Origin: Streptomyces sp. PTY087I2
GTDB taxonomy: Bacteria; Actinomycetota; Actinomycetes; Streptomycetales; Streptomycetaceae
Assembly (NCBI RefSeq): GCF_001687325.1
Contig: NZ_LZRD01000015.1
Location: forward strand, 62,001-126,000
DNA length: 64,000 nt
Direction: 5' to 3'
The position numbers were made by a program, and so were the translations under genes. Each line of letters begins with the position of its first letter. The stretch's first letter is position 1. Below the pieces are notes generated by a model. That model was given only the letters and a program-made list of their open reading frames with translations, was not told the DNA's origin and did not search any database. Shown here one piece after another: positions 1-8,012 of the stretch.

Positions 1-672
1 CTGACCCGGCAGGTCGCCGTCGTGCAGTATCCCTCGCTGACCCGCTCGACGGTGCGGCACGTGGAGCTGCTCTCGCTCGCCCCCGCCCGGCTGATGCTCG
101 TCCTGATCACGGACACCGGCCGGGTCGAACAGCGTATGATCGACTGCCCTGCGCCGTTCGGCGAGGCATCGCTCGCGGATCTGCGGGCCCGGCTCAACAG
201 CCGGGTCGTCGGACGCCGCTTCGCGGATGTCCCGCGGCTGGTGCAGGAGCTGCCGGAATCCTTCGACAGCGAGGACCGGGGGACGGTTTCCACGGTTCTT
301 TCCACCCTCCTCGAAACCCTGGTCGAGGAGACGGAGGAGCGGCTGATGATCGGCGGCACCTCCAACCTCACCCGCTTCGGACACGACTTCCCGGTGATGA
401 TCCGGCCGGTGCTGGAAGCACTGGAGGAGCAGGTCGTCCTGCTGAAGCTGCTCGGTGAGGCCACGGACTCCGGCATGACCGTACGGATCGGGCACGAGAA
501 CGCCCACGAGGGGCTCAACTCCACGTCCGTCGTCGCGGTCGGCTACGGTTCGGGCGACGAGGCAGTCGCCAAACTCGGCGTGGTCGGACCGACCCGCATG
601 GACTACCCCGGAACGATGGGAGCGGTACGCGCAGTGGCACGTTACGTCGGACAGATCCTGGCGGAGTCGTAA
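1..672 (+). CDS. hrcA: Heat-inducible transcription repressor HrcA (3' part)
   Basis: This is the C-terminal part of HrcA, the repressor that binds CIRCE operators and controls chaperonin genes. The reading frame is open from the first base, so the N-terminal winged-helix domain lies upstream of the window. Visible is the effector/dimerisation part, with the family signature around GGTSNLTRFG and the typical end GVVGPTRMDYPGTMGAVRAV. The stop codon directly abuts the GTG of dnaJ, the usual hrcA-dnaJ arrangement in Streptomyces, so the two are co-transcribed. No CIRCE element is visible because the promoter lies outside. Identification is firm; only the true start is unknown. Confidence 0.95.
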   Translation: MTRQVAVVQYPSLTRSTVRHVELLSLAPARLMLVLITDTGRVEQRMIDCPAPFGEASLADLRARLNSRVVGRRFADVPRLVQELPESFDSEDRGTVSTVLSTLLETLVEETEERLMIGGTSNLTRFGHDFPVMIRPVLEALEEQVVLLKLLGEATDSGMTVRIGHENAHEGLNSTSVVAVGYGSGDEAVAKLGVVGPTRMDYPGTMGAVRAVARYVGQILAES

Positions 673-1815
673 GTGGCCACGGACTACTACGCCGTACTCG
701 GCGTGCGCCGCGACGCATCTCAGGACGAGATCAAGAAGGCATTCCGTCGGCTCGCCCGCGAGCTGCACCCGGATGTCAACCCGGACCCGAAGACCCAGGA
801 GCGGTTCAAGGAGATCAACGCCGCTTACGAGGTGCTCTCGGACCCGCAGAAGAAGCAGGTCTACGACCTCGGCGGCGACCCGCTCTCCGCGAACGGCGGG
901 GGCGGCGGCGGTGCGGGCGGTTTCGGAGCCGGCGGCTTCGGCAACTTCTCCGACATCATGGACGCCTTCTTCGGCAACGCCGCGCAGCGCGGGCCCCGTT
1001 CGCGGACCCGGCGCGGCCAGGACGCCATGATCCGCCTGGAGATCGACCTCAACGAGGCGGCCTTCGGCACCACCAAGGACATCCAGGTCGACACGGCCGT
1101 CGTCTGCACCACGTGCAGCGGCGAGGGCGCGGCCCCCGGCACCTCCGCCCAGACCTGTGACATGTGCCGCGGACGCGGCGAGGTCTCGCAGGTCACCCGG
1201 TCCTTCCTGGGCCAGGTCATGACCTCGCGCCCCTGCCCGCAGTGCCAGGGCTTCGGCACGGTCGTGCCCACCCCGTGCCCGGAGTGCGCCGGCGACGGCC
1301 GCATCCGCTCGCGGCGCACGCTCACGGTCAAGATCCCCGCGGGCGTCGACAACGGCACCCGGATCCAGCTCGCCGGAGAGGGCGAGGTCGGCCCCGGCGG
1401 CGGCCCGCCCGGCGACCTGTACGTGGAGATCCACGAGCTGCCGCACTCCGTCTTCCAGCGGCGCGGCGACGATCTGCACTGCACGGTCACCATCCCCATG
1501 ACGGCCGCGGCCCTCGGCACCAAGTGCCCGCTGGAGACGCTGGACGGCCTGGAGGAGATCGACATCCGGCCCGGCACCCAGTCCGGCCAGTCCGTCCCGC
1601 TGCACGGACGCGGGATCACGCATCTGCGCGGCGGTGGCCGGGGCGACCTGATCGTGCACGTCGAGGTGATCACCCCGTCCAAGCTCGACCCCGAGCAGGA
1701 GCGGCTGCTGCGGGAGCTGGCCAAGCTGCGCGGCGAGGAACGGCCCCTGGGTCAATTCCAGCCAGGTCAGCAGGGCCTCTTCTCCCGTCTGAAGGACGCG
1801 TTCAACGGCCGCTGA
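673..1815 (+). CDS. dnaJ: Molecular chaperone DnaJ (Hsp40)
   Basis: Co-chaperone that delivers unfolded clients to DnaK and stimulates its ATPase. The order of domains is complete: J-domain at residues 1-70 with the HPD triad near residues 31-33, a Gly/Phe-rich linker (about 73-95), a zinc-binding domain with four CxxCxGxG repeats (CTTCSGEG, CDMCRGRG, CPQCQGFG, CPECAGDG; about residues 145-205), then the two substrate-binding beta domains. The 380-residue length is normal. The GTG start follows the hrcA stop with no gap, so translation is probably coupled. Location downstream of hrcA rather than beside dnaK-grpE suggests the second Streptomyces DnaJ (DnaJ2). Confidence 0.97.
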   Translation: MATDYYAVLGVRRDASQDEIKKAFRRLARELHPDVNPDPKTQERFKEINAAYEVLSDPQKKQVYDLGGDPLSANGGGGGGAGGFGAGGFGNFSDIMDAFFGNAAQRGPRSRTRRGQDAMIRLEIDLNEAAFGTTKDIQVDTAVVCTTCSGEGAAPGTSAQTCDMCRGRGEVSQVTRSFLGQVMTSRPCPQCQGFGTVVPTPCPECAGDGRIRSRRTLTVKIPAGVDNGTRIQLAGEGEVGPGGGPPGDLYVEIHELPHSVFQRRGDDLHCTVTIPMTAAALGTKCPLETLDGLEEIDIRPGTQSGQSVPLHGRGITHLRGGGRGDLIVHVEVITPSKLDPEQERLLRELAKLRGEERPLGQFQPGQQGLFSRLKDAFNGR

Positions 1816-1834
1816 ACCGCTTTTGGCCTTTCAC

Positions 1835-1871
1835 CGCACCGCCCGCCGGTTCTCCACCGGCGGGCGGTGCG
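1835..1871 (+). terminator. GC-rich hairpin after dnaJ
   Basis: Perfect 16-bp inverted repeat (1835-1850 with 1856-1871) and a 5-nt loop, 20 bases after the dnaJ stop. It has no U-tract, as is common in Streptomyces. It probably ends the hrcA-dnaJ transcript. Confidence 0.75.
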
Positions 1872-1947
1872 GCGTTCGGCGGGAGAACCGGTCAGGCCGT
1901 CGGCTGGCTGATTCGGCCCCGTGCACGGGACGTGGCACGATGCGCTC

Positions 1948-3021
1948 ATGTCCTCCGAGTTGACCGATCTCTGCCGGTATCCGATCGTGCAGGCCCCCAT
2001 GGCGGGCGGCGCGTCCGGACCCCAGCTCGCCGCGGCCGTCGCCGAAGCCGGCGGGCTCGGATTCCTGGCCGCCGGGTACAAAACGGCGGACGGGATGTAC
2101 AACGAGATCAAACAGCTCCGCCGGCTCACCGCCGGCCCGTTCGGCGTCAACCTCTTCATGCCGCAGCCCGCACTCGCCGACCCCAGCGCCGTCGACGTCT
2201 ACCGCCACCAGCTCGCCGGCGAGGCCGCCTGGTACGAGACCCCGCTCGGCGACCCGGACAGCAGCGGCGACGACGGCTACGAGGCGAAGGTCGCGATCCT
2301 CCTGGACGATCCGGTGCCGGTCGTCTCCTTCACCTTCGGCTGCCCCACCCGCGACACCCTGGACGCCTTCGCCCGCGCGGGGACGCACACCATCGTCACG
2401 GTCACCTCCGCCGAGGAGGCCCAGAGCGCCCAGTGGGCGGGCGCCGACACCGTCTGCGTCCAGGGCGTCGAGGCGGGCGGCCACCAGTCCACCCACCGCG
2501 ACGACCCGCAGCTCGACCAGACCGGCACCGGACTGCTCTCCCTCCTCGCCCAGGTCCGCGAGACCGTCCAGGTCCCGATCGTCGCCGCCGGCGGCCTGAT
2601 GCGCGGCTCCCAGATCGCCGCCGTCCTCGCGGCGGGCGCGGACGCCGCCCAGCTCGGCACCGCCTTCCTGGTCTGCCCCGAGTCGGGCGCGCACCTGCTG
2701 CACAAGCAGGCCCTGACCAACCCCCTGTTCGTCCGCACCGAACTGACCCGTGCCTTCTCCGGGCGGCCCGCCCGCGGCCTGGTCAACCGCTTCATCCGCG
2801 AACACGGACCGTACGCCCCCGCCGCCTACCCCCAGGTCCACTACGTCACCAGCGGGCTGCGTCAGGCCGCCGCCAAGGCCGGGGACGCCCAGGGCATGGC
2901 CCTGTGGGCCGGACAGGGCCACCGGATGGCCCGCGAACTGCCCGCGGGCGAGCTGATCGAACTGCTCGCCGCCGAACTGGAGGCCGCCCGGGCGGCCCTG
3001 AGCATGAGGAGCCCCCGGTGA
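1948..3021 (+). CDS. Nitronate monooxygenase (NMO/2-nitropropane dioxygenase family)
   Basis: FMN-dependent TIM-barrel enzyme that oxidises alkyl nitronates. The opening YPIVQAPMAGG and the later QGVEAGGHQ and PIVAAGGLMRG motifs form the FMN/phosphate-binding site of the family; GADAAQLGTAF is also typical. I chose the ATG at 1948 (MSSELTDL) over the in-frame GTG at 1921, because the nine extra residues have no family counterpart. The last 4 bases overlap the GTG start of rsmE, so the two genes are translationally coupled, a conserved pairing in streptomycetes. The physiological substrate cannot be read from sequence. Confidence 0.88.
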   Translation: MSSELTDLCRYPIVQAPMAGGASGPQLAAAVAEAGGLGFLAAGYKTADGMYNEIKQLRRLTAGPFGVNLFMPQPALADPSAVDVYRHQLAGEAAWYETPLGDPDSSGDDGYEAKVAILLDDPVPVVSFTFGCPTRDTLDAFARAGTHTIVTVTSAEEAQSAQWAGADTVCVQGVEAGGHQSTHRDDPQLDQTGTGLLSLLAQVRETVQVPIVAAGGLMRGSQIAAVLAAGADAAQLGTAFLVCPESGAHLLHKQALTNPLFVRTELTRAFSGRPARGLVNRFIREHGPYAPAAYPQVHYVTSGLRQAAAKAGDAQGMALWAGQGHRMARELPAGELIELLAAELEAARAALSMRSPR

Positions 3022-3764
3022 CCGCACCGGTCTTCGTCGTCGAACGGATGCCCACCGGAACGGAGTTCGTCCTGGAAGGACCCGAAGGACGGCACGCCGT
3101 CTCCGTCAAGCGGCTCCAGCCCGGTGAGGACGTCGTCCTCACCGACGGACTCGGCCACTGGACGGAGGGCGTGGTCCGCGCCGCCGAGGGCAAGGACCGG
3201 CTGACGGTCACCTTCCACGCAGGCGTGGCGGAGGAACCGGAGCCCACCCCCCGGATCACCGTCGTCCAGGCCCTCCCCAAGGGCGACCGGGGCGAGCTGG
3301 CCGTCGAGACGATGACCGAGACCGGCGTCGACGCGATCGTGCCCTGGCAGGCCGCCCGCTGCATCACCCAGTGGAAGGGCGACCGGGGCGCGAAGGCCCT
3401 GGCGAAGTGGCGCAGTACGGCCCGGGAGGCGGGCAAGCAGTCCCGTCGGGTGCGCTTCCCCGAGGTGGCCGAGGCCATGACGACCAAGCAGGTCGCGGCC
3501 CTGCTCGCCGGAGCCGACTTCGCGGGCGTCCTGCATGAGGACCGCGACCACGACAGCACTCCGCTCGCCACCGCCGACCTCCCGGCCGAGGGCTCGATCG
3601 TGCTCGTCGTCGGCCCCGAGGGCGGTGTCTCCCCGCAGGAACTGACCACCTTCGCCGAGGCGGGCGCCCGCCCCTACCGGCTCGGCCGCAGTGTGCTGCG
3701 TACGTCAACGGCGGGCACGGCGGCGACGGCGTTGCTGCTGGGGCGCACGGGGCGCTGGGGCTGA
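3018..3764 (+). CDS. rsmE: 16S rRNA (uracil1498-N3)-methyltransferase RsmE
   Basis: SPOUT-class methyltransferase that modifies U1498 of 16S rRNA in the assembled small subunit. An N-terminal PUA-like domain (FVLEGPEGRHAVSVKRLQPG) is followed by the knotted SAM-binding fold with the characteristic VGPEGG motif and the C-terminal RLGRSVLRTSTAG motif. Length 248 residues fits the family. The GTG start overlaps the upstream stop by 4 bp (GTGA). The ORF remains open far upstream in this frame, but that part is out-of-frame shadow of dnaJ and the NMO gene. Confidence 0.95.
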   Translation: MTAPVFVVERMPTGTEFVLEGPEGRHAVSVKRLQPGEDVVLTDGLGHWTEGVVRAAEGKDRLTVTFHAGVAEEPEPTPRITVVQALPKGDRGELAVETMTETGVDAIVPWQAARCITQWKGDRGAKALAKWRSTAREAGKQSRRVRFPEVAEAMTTKQVAALLAGADFAGVLHEDRDHDSTPLATADLPAEGSIVLVVGPEGGVSPQELTTFAEAGARPYRLGRSVLRTSTAGTAATALLLGRTGRWG

Positions 3765-3914
3765 CCACGGCCCGGCGTCGTACCGGACGCCGGGGTCGTA
3801 CGGGGTGCAGGGGCTGGACGGAGGCCGGGTCCGGGCCGAACGCCGCCCGGCCGCCCGGCACGAAGGCTTAGCATGAGCCGTACTGATCATCAGCGAGCGA
3901 GGAGGCCCGGCGTC

Positions 3915-4274
3915 ATGGCGGGAGAGCCGCAGTCCGACTGCCTGTTCTGCAAGATCGTCTCGGGGGACATCCCGGCGACCATCGTCCGCGAGAGCGCGAC
4001 CACTGTCGCCTTCCGCGACATCAATCCGCAGGCCCCGACCCACGTCCTGGTCATCCCCAAGGTCCACTACCCGGACGCCGCCTCCCTCGCCGCCGCCGAA
4101 CCGCAGATCGCCGCCGACGTGCTGACCGAGGCCGGAGCGGTCGCCGCCTACGAGAAGATCGACTCCACCGGCTACCGGGTCATCTTCAACACCGGCTCCG
4201 GCGCCGGCCAGACGGTGTTCCACGCGCACGCCCACGTCCTGGGCGGCCGCGGCCTCCAGTGGCCCCCCGGATAA
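3915..4274 (+). CDS. HIT family protein (histidine triad nucleotide-binding hydrolase)
   Basis: Small HINT-type protein that hydrolyses purine nucleotide phosphoramidates. It has the zinc-type N-terminal motif DCLFCKIVSG and the active-site histidine triad HAHAHVLGG near the C terminus. I placed the start at the ATG at 3915 because GAGGAG lies about 10 bases upstream; an in-frame ATG at 3873 would add 14 unconserved residues. At 119 residues it matches the family. It sits 36 bases before the RNase Z-like gene on the same strand. Confidence 0.9.
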   Translation: MAGEPQSDCLFCKIVSGDIPATIVRESATTVAFRDINPQAPTHVLVIPKVHYPDAASLAAAEPQIAADVLTEAGAVAAYEKIDSTGYRVIFNTGSGAGQTVFHAHAHVLGGRGLQWPPG

Positions 4275-4310
4275 CCCTTCCCGTAAAGCACAGCGCAGGA
4301 GCGTTTCCCC

Positions 4311-5222
4311 ATGTCCGTACGCGAGCTGGTGGTGCTCGGCACCGCCAGCCAGGTCCCCACCCGGCACCGCAACCACAACGGCTATCTGCTGCGCTGGGAC
4401 GGCGAGGGCATCCTCTTCGACCCCGGTGAGGGCACCCAGCGCCAGATGCTGCGGGCCGGGGTCGCCGCGCACGACATCCACCGGCTCTGTGTCACCCACT
4501 TCCACGGCGACCACTCCCTCGGGCTCGCCGGGGTGATCCAGCGCATCAACCTGGACCAGGTGCCGCACCCGATCACCGCCCACTACCCGGCGAGCGGGCA
4601 GCACTTCTTCGACCGGCTGCGGTACGCCACGGCCTACCGCGAGACCGTCGAGTTGGCCCAGGTCCCGGTCGCCGGGGACGGCGGAATCCTCGCCGCCACC
4701 CCCGCGTACACCCTGGACAGCAGGAAGCTCTCGCACCCCGTCGAGTCGTACGGCTACCGCCTCACCGAGCCCGACACCCGCCGCATGCTGCCCGCCCTCC
4801 TCAAGGAGCACGGCATCGCCGGACCGGACGTGGGCCGCCTCCAGCGCGAGGGCTCCCTCGGCGGCGTCACCCTGGAGCAGGTCTCGGAGCACCGGCGCGG
4901 GCAGCGGTTCGCGTTCGTCATGGACACCCGCCTCTGCGACGGGGTGTACGCGCTCGCCGATGGCTGCGACATGCTCGTCATCGAGTCGACCTTCCTCGAC
5001 GAGGACGAGAAACTCGCTGTCGACCACGGCCACCTGACCGCCGGACAGGCCGCCCGGGTCGCGAAGGAGGCGGGCGTCCGCCACCTCGTGCTGACCCACT
5101 TCTCCCAGCGCTACAGCGACCCGGAGCTCTTCGAGACCCAGGCACGCGCCGCCGGGTTCGACGGCGAACTCACCGTCGCCCAGGACCTGATCCGCGTCCC
5201 GGTACCCACCCGGCACCACTGA
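4311..5222 (+). CDS. rnz: Ribonuclease Z (metallo-beta-lactamase fold tRNA 3' endonuclease)
   Basis: Removes 3' trailers from tRNA precursors. The metallo-beta-lactamase zinc motif THFHGDHSLG (HxHxDH) occurs at about residues 62-71, preceded by the tRNase Z entry motif LGTASQVPTRHRN and FDPGEGTQRQ. Further metal-binding features are MDTRLCDG, the aspartate/histidine of DHGHLTAGQAA, and LTHFSQRY near the end. Length 303 is normal for the short bacterial form. It forms a co-directional run with the HIT gene and the following deaminase. Confidence 0.92.
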   Translation: MSVRELVVLGTASQVPTRHRNHNGYLLRWDGEGILFDPGEGTQRQMLRAGVAAHDIHRLCVTHFHGDHSLGLAGVIQRINLDQVPHPITAHYPASGQHFFDRLRYATAYRETVELAQVPVAGDGGILAATPAYTLDSRKLSHPVESYGYRLTEPDTRRMLPALLKEHGIAGPDVGRLQREGSLGGVTLEQVSEHRRGQRFAFVMDTRLCDGVYALADGCDMLVIESTFLDEDEKLAVDHGHLTAGQAARVAKEAGVRHLVLTHFSQRYSDPELFETQARAAGFDGELTVAQDLIRVPVPTRHH

Positions 5223-5260
5223 CCCCACCAGCACCACCCCTGGAAATCCCCACCCCCCGT

Positions 5261-6265
5261 TTGCGAGACACCGTGCACCTCCCCAAAGCAGAACTCCACC
5301 TCCACATCGAAGGCACCCTCGAACCCGAACTGGCCTTCGCCCTCGCGGAACGCAACGGGGTGACCCTGCCGTACGCCACCACCGACGAGCTGCGCGCCGC
5401 CTACGAGTTCGACGACCTCCAGTCCTTCCTGGACCTCTACTACGCGCTGATGGCCGTCCTGCGCACCGAGGACGACTTCGCCGAACTCGCCGACGCCTAC
5501 CTCGCCCGCGCCGCCGCCCAGGGCGTCCGGCACGCGGAGATCTTCTTCGACCCGCAGGCCCACACCGCCCGGGGCGTCCCCATCGGCACGGTCATCGAAG
5601 GGCTCGGCCGCGCCCTGGAGCGCAGCGAGGAGACCCACGGCGTCTCCACCCAGCTCATCCTGTGCTTCCTGCGCGACCTGTCCGCCGAATCGGCCCTCGG
5701 CACCCTCGACGCCGCCAAGCCGTACCTCCACCGGATCAGCGCCATCGGCCTGGACTCCGCCGAGGTCGGCCACCCGCCCGCCAAGTTCCGCGAGGTGTAC
5801 GAGGCGGCCACCGCGCTCGGCCTGCGCAAGGTGGCCCACGCGGGGGAGGAGGGCCCGCCGGAGTACATCCGGGAGGCCCTGGACATCCTCGGTGTCGAGC
5901 GCATCGACCACGGGCTGCGCTGCATGGAGGACCCGGAGCTGGTGGCGCGCCTGGTCGCGGACCGGGTGCCGCTGACGCTCTGCCCGCTCTCCAACGTACG
6001 GCTGCGCACGGTCGACAAGCTCGCCGACCACCCGCTGCCCGCGATGCTGGCCGCCGGACTCCACTGCACCGTCAACTCCGACGACCCCGCCTACTTCGGC
6101 GGATACGCCGGAGACAACTTCGACGCCGTACGGGACGCGCTCGCCCTGGACCCGGAGCAGCTGCGCACCCTGGCCCGCAACTCCTTCGAGGCGGCCTTCC
6201 TCGACCACGACGAGGAGCGCCGGGCGCGCTACCTGTCCGAGGTCGAGGCGTACGCGTTCGACTGA
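5261..6265 (+). CDS. Adenosine deaminase family protein, adenine deaminase-like
   Basis: Zinc amidohydrolase of purine salvage. The metal-binding HLHIEGT motif is near the N terminus; RHAEIFFDPQ, GLDSAEVGHPP, HAGEEGPP, RIDHGLRC and VNSDDPAYFGG are the remaining catalytic segments. The HIEGT and SAEVGHPP signatures resemble the adenine deaminase branch (bacterial and fungal Aah1-like) more than true adenosine deaminase; this is inference from memory of the families. The start is uncertain: TTG at 5261 or the in-frame GTG at 5273. Its last 37 bases overlap the 3' end of the convergent MFS gene. Confidence 0.85.
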   Translation: MRDTVHLPKAELHLHIEGTLEPELAFALAERNGVTLPYATTDELRAAYEFDDLQSFLDLYYALMAVLRTEDDFAELADAYLARAAAQGVRHAEIFFDPQAHTARGVPIGTVIEGLGRALERSEETHGVSTQLILCFLRDLSAESALGTLDAAKPYLHRISAIGLDSAEVGHPPAKFREVYEAATALGLRKVAHAGEEGPPEYIREALDILGVERIDHGLRCMEDPELVARLVADRVPLTLCPLSNVRLRTVDKLADHPLPAMLAAGLHCTVNSDDPAYFGGYAGDNFDAVRDALALDPEQLRTLARNSFEAAFLDHDEERRARYLSEVEAYAFD

Positions 6266-7584
6266 CCGGAACCGCCGTCCGGACCGGCCGTCCGGATCGC
6301 GCTGCGCACCAGCCGCCTGCGCCGTACGCGGAGTTCCGTGACGGCCTGCTCCGGCGAACCGAGCTTCGGTACCGCGCCGGACAGGCCGCCGCCGGTGGTG
6401 GCGGCGAGCAGAGCGGCCGGGGCGCCACCGCGACGCCGCACCGAACCGGGCACCAGCGGACGGCCACCGGTGTGCAGCGCCACGGCGGTCACCGGCGCGG
6501 CGACCAGCAGGGTGGCCGCCCCCAGGATCAGCCCCATCGCCGGATAACCGGCCTCCTCGGAGAGCACGCTCCCCAGCAGCGGCCCGCAGGCCACCCCCAC
6601 CGAGGAGGCCGAGCCCGCCAGCACCGCCCAGCGGCCGCGTACGTCCAGGGAGGCGGCCAGACCGATCAGGTAGGACAGGACCACCGGGTAGACGGTGTTC
6701 CACAGGATCTCGCCGGTCGCGAACGAGCCGAGATCCCGGGCCGACGAGCTGAGCACGATGCTCGCCGCGATGACCACGGTCCCGAGCCCGATCGGCACCG
6801 CCCGGCCGAGCCGCGCGCCGAGCAGCCCGGCGCCCGTCACCCCGAGCAGCCCCGCACCGAGCGCGGCGGCGAACACCGCGCCGACGGTGACCTCGGACAG
6901 CCCCGCCTGGTCGAGGCCGATGCGGCTGCTCACGCCCCACAGCGCGTTCTGCGCCATGGACCAGACGAGCATGCCGCCCGCCAGGACGAGCCCGGAGCGG
7001 CGGTGCGGCAGCCGGCCGGTGACCGGCGAGGCGGTCTCCTCCGCCGTCCGTACGCCGTCGAGCCGGGCGGTCGCGGGCCAGACGAGCAGGGCGACCAGGG
7101 CGATCGCGGCGAACGGAAGCCGGTGGCCGCCGCCGAGATGAGGGATCGTCAGGTAGAGGACGCCCGCCGTGGCGGAGACGGTGAGCAGGCCGAGCGAGGA
7201 CGTCCGGTGCGGGTCGCGCCGGGCGGCGATCCCGGACGCCGCGACGGCCGTCGCCGTGCCCGAGCCGAAGCCGCCGACCATCACACCGAGCACCACCAGC
7301 GGTACGGACCCGGCGAGCGCGGCACAGCCGTAACCGACGGCGGCCAGCACCAGTCCGGCGCGGGCGGGGGTACGGGCCCCGAACCGCTCGACCTGGCCCG
7401 CCAGGGCGAAGCCGGCACCGGCCGAGCTGAGGAGCAGGGCGCTGCCGACCAGTCCGGCCTGAGCGGGACTCAGCCCGAGATGGGCGCTGAGCCGGCCGAC
7501 GACGGTGGGCAGCAGGTAGGAGGCGAGGTAACCGGCGGTGAACACGGCCACCAGGGGCCACGCGGCACCAGGGCGCGAGGACAT
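6229..7584 (-). CDS. MFS transporter
   Basis: Major facilitator protein with about twelve hydrophobic segments (for example LVAVFTAGYLASYLLPTVVG and SSLGLLTVSATAGVLYL). No substrate signature is visible. I chose the ATG at 7584 (MSSRPGAAW) because AGGAA lies about six bases upstream; an ATG at 7602 is also possible. The frame stays open to 7839, but that stretch is a repeat-rich, proline-biased leader rather than family sequence. The C-terminal 60 residues after the last membrane helix are Arg/Gly-rich and cytoplasmic. It overlaps the deaminase gene tail to tail. Confidence 0.85.
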   Translation of the reverse strand: MSSRPGAAWPLVAVFTAGYLASYLLPTVVGRLSAHLGLSPAQAGLVGSALLLSSAGAGFALAGQVERFGARTPARAGLVLAAVGYGCAALAGSVPLVVLGVMVGGFGSGTATAVAASGIAARRDPHRTSSLGLLTVSATAGVLYLTIPHLGGGHRLPFAAIALVALLVWPATARLDGVRTAEETASPVTGRLPHRRSGLVLAGGMLVWSMAQNALWGVSSRIGLDQAGLSEVTVGAVFAAALGAGLLGVTGAGLLGARLGRAVPIGLGTVVIAASIVLSSSARDLGSFATGEILWNTVYPVVLSYLIGLAASLDVRGRWAVLAGSASSVGVACGPLLGSVLSEEAGYPAMGLILGAATLLVAAPVTAVALHTGGRPLVPGSVRRRGGAPAALLAATTGGGLSGAVPKLGSPEQAVTELRVRRRRLVRSAIRTAGPDGGSGQSNAYASTSDR

Positions 7585-7626
7585 GGGCGTTCCTGAAGAC
7601 ATGCCTGAGCAGGCGGGGGGAGAGGA

Positions 7627-7721
7627 GGGGGTACTGCGAAAGGCGTGGGGTACCGCGAAAAGGCAAGGGGGAGGTAAGGCAGGGGGTACTGCGGGAAGGC
7701 ATGGGGGTGCTGCGGAGGTAT
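7627..7721. repeat. Imperfect ~20-bp tandem repeat in the 5' region of the MFS gene
   Basis: Five head-to-tail units begin at 7627, 7647, 7667 (a shortened unit), 7682 and 7703. The core of the complete units is GGGGGTACTGCGNNAAGGC. They lie just upstream of the MFS start, within its probable 5' UTR, where the transcript would be pyrimidine-rich. I see no coding function. Confidence 0.75.
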
Positions 7722-7824
7722 GGCGATATGCCAGGAGATTGCGGCTCTCGTCGGACAACGTCCCCGAAGGTGCTCGCGGGGCAATTTGTATCAAGCGCCT
7801 CCGGCTCCCCGAAAGTCGCCCTGA

Positions 7825-7840
7825 TGTGATCTGGGTCACT
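7825..7840. promoter_or_regulatory. Candidate Crp-type operator
   Basis: The sequence TGTGATCTGGGTCACT fits the classical TGTGA-N6-TCACA pattern at 9 of 10 positions and the Streptomyces Crp motif GTG-N6-GNCAC exactly. It lies in the intergenic region between the divergent MFS gene (start 7584) and PfkB kinase gene (start 8013). Prediction only. Confidence 0.5.
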
Positions 7841-7845
7841 TATGC

Positions 7846-7888
7846 GTTTATGCAGTCGAACCCCGGGTATTAGCGCATGTTTATGCAG
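7846..7888. repeat. Direct repeat GTTTATGCAG, 33 bp apart
   Basis: The decamer occurs at 7846-7855 and 7879-7888, centre spacing 33 bp (about three helical turns), immediately beside the Crp-like palindrome. The stretch is unusually AT-rich for this genome, which suits a promoter/operator region. Confidence 0.5.
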
Positions 7889-8012
7889 GTCAGGCGTGCT
7901 GCGAACACATGGGCGCGGACACTGCGTTCCCCTCCGCGGATCGGGCAGACTGGCCGCACCTCACACGGTCCGGATCCCGCCGCGATCCGCCGCACGACCC
8001 CGGGAGCGCACG

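Noticed and set aside
1164..3017. Long open frame upstream of rsmE
   Set aside because: It is an out-of-frame shadow of dnaJ and the nitronate monooxygenase gene, Arg/Pro-rich; only the part from GTG 3018 is RsmE.
5111..7702. 863-codon minus-strand open frame
   Set aside because: It is antisense to RNase Z and deaminase genes and out of frame with the MFS gene; composition is typical of GC-rich shadow frames.
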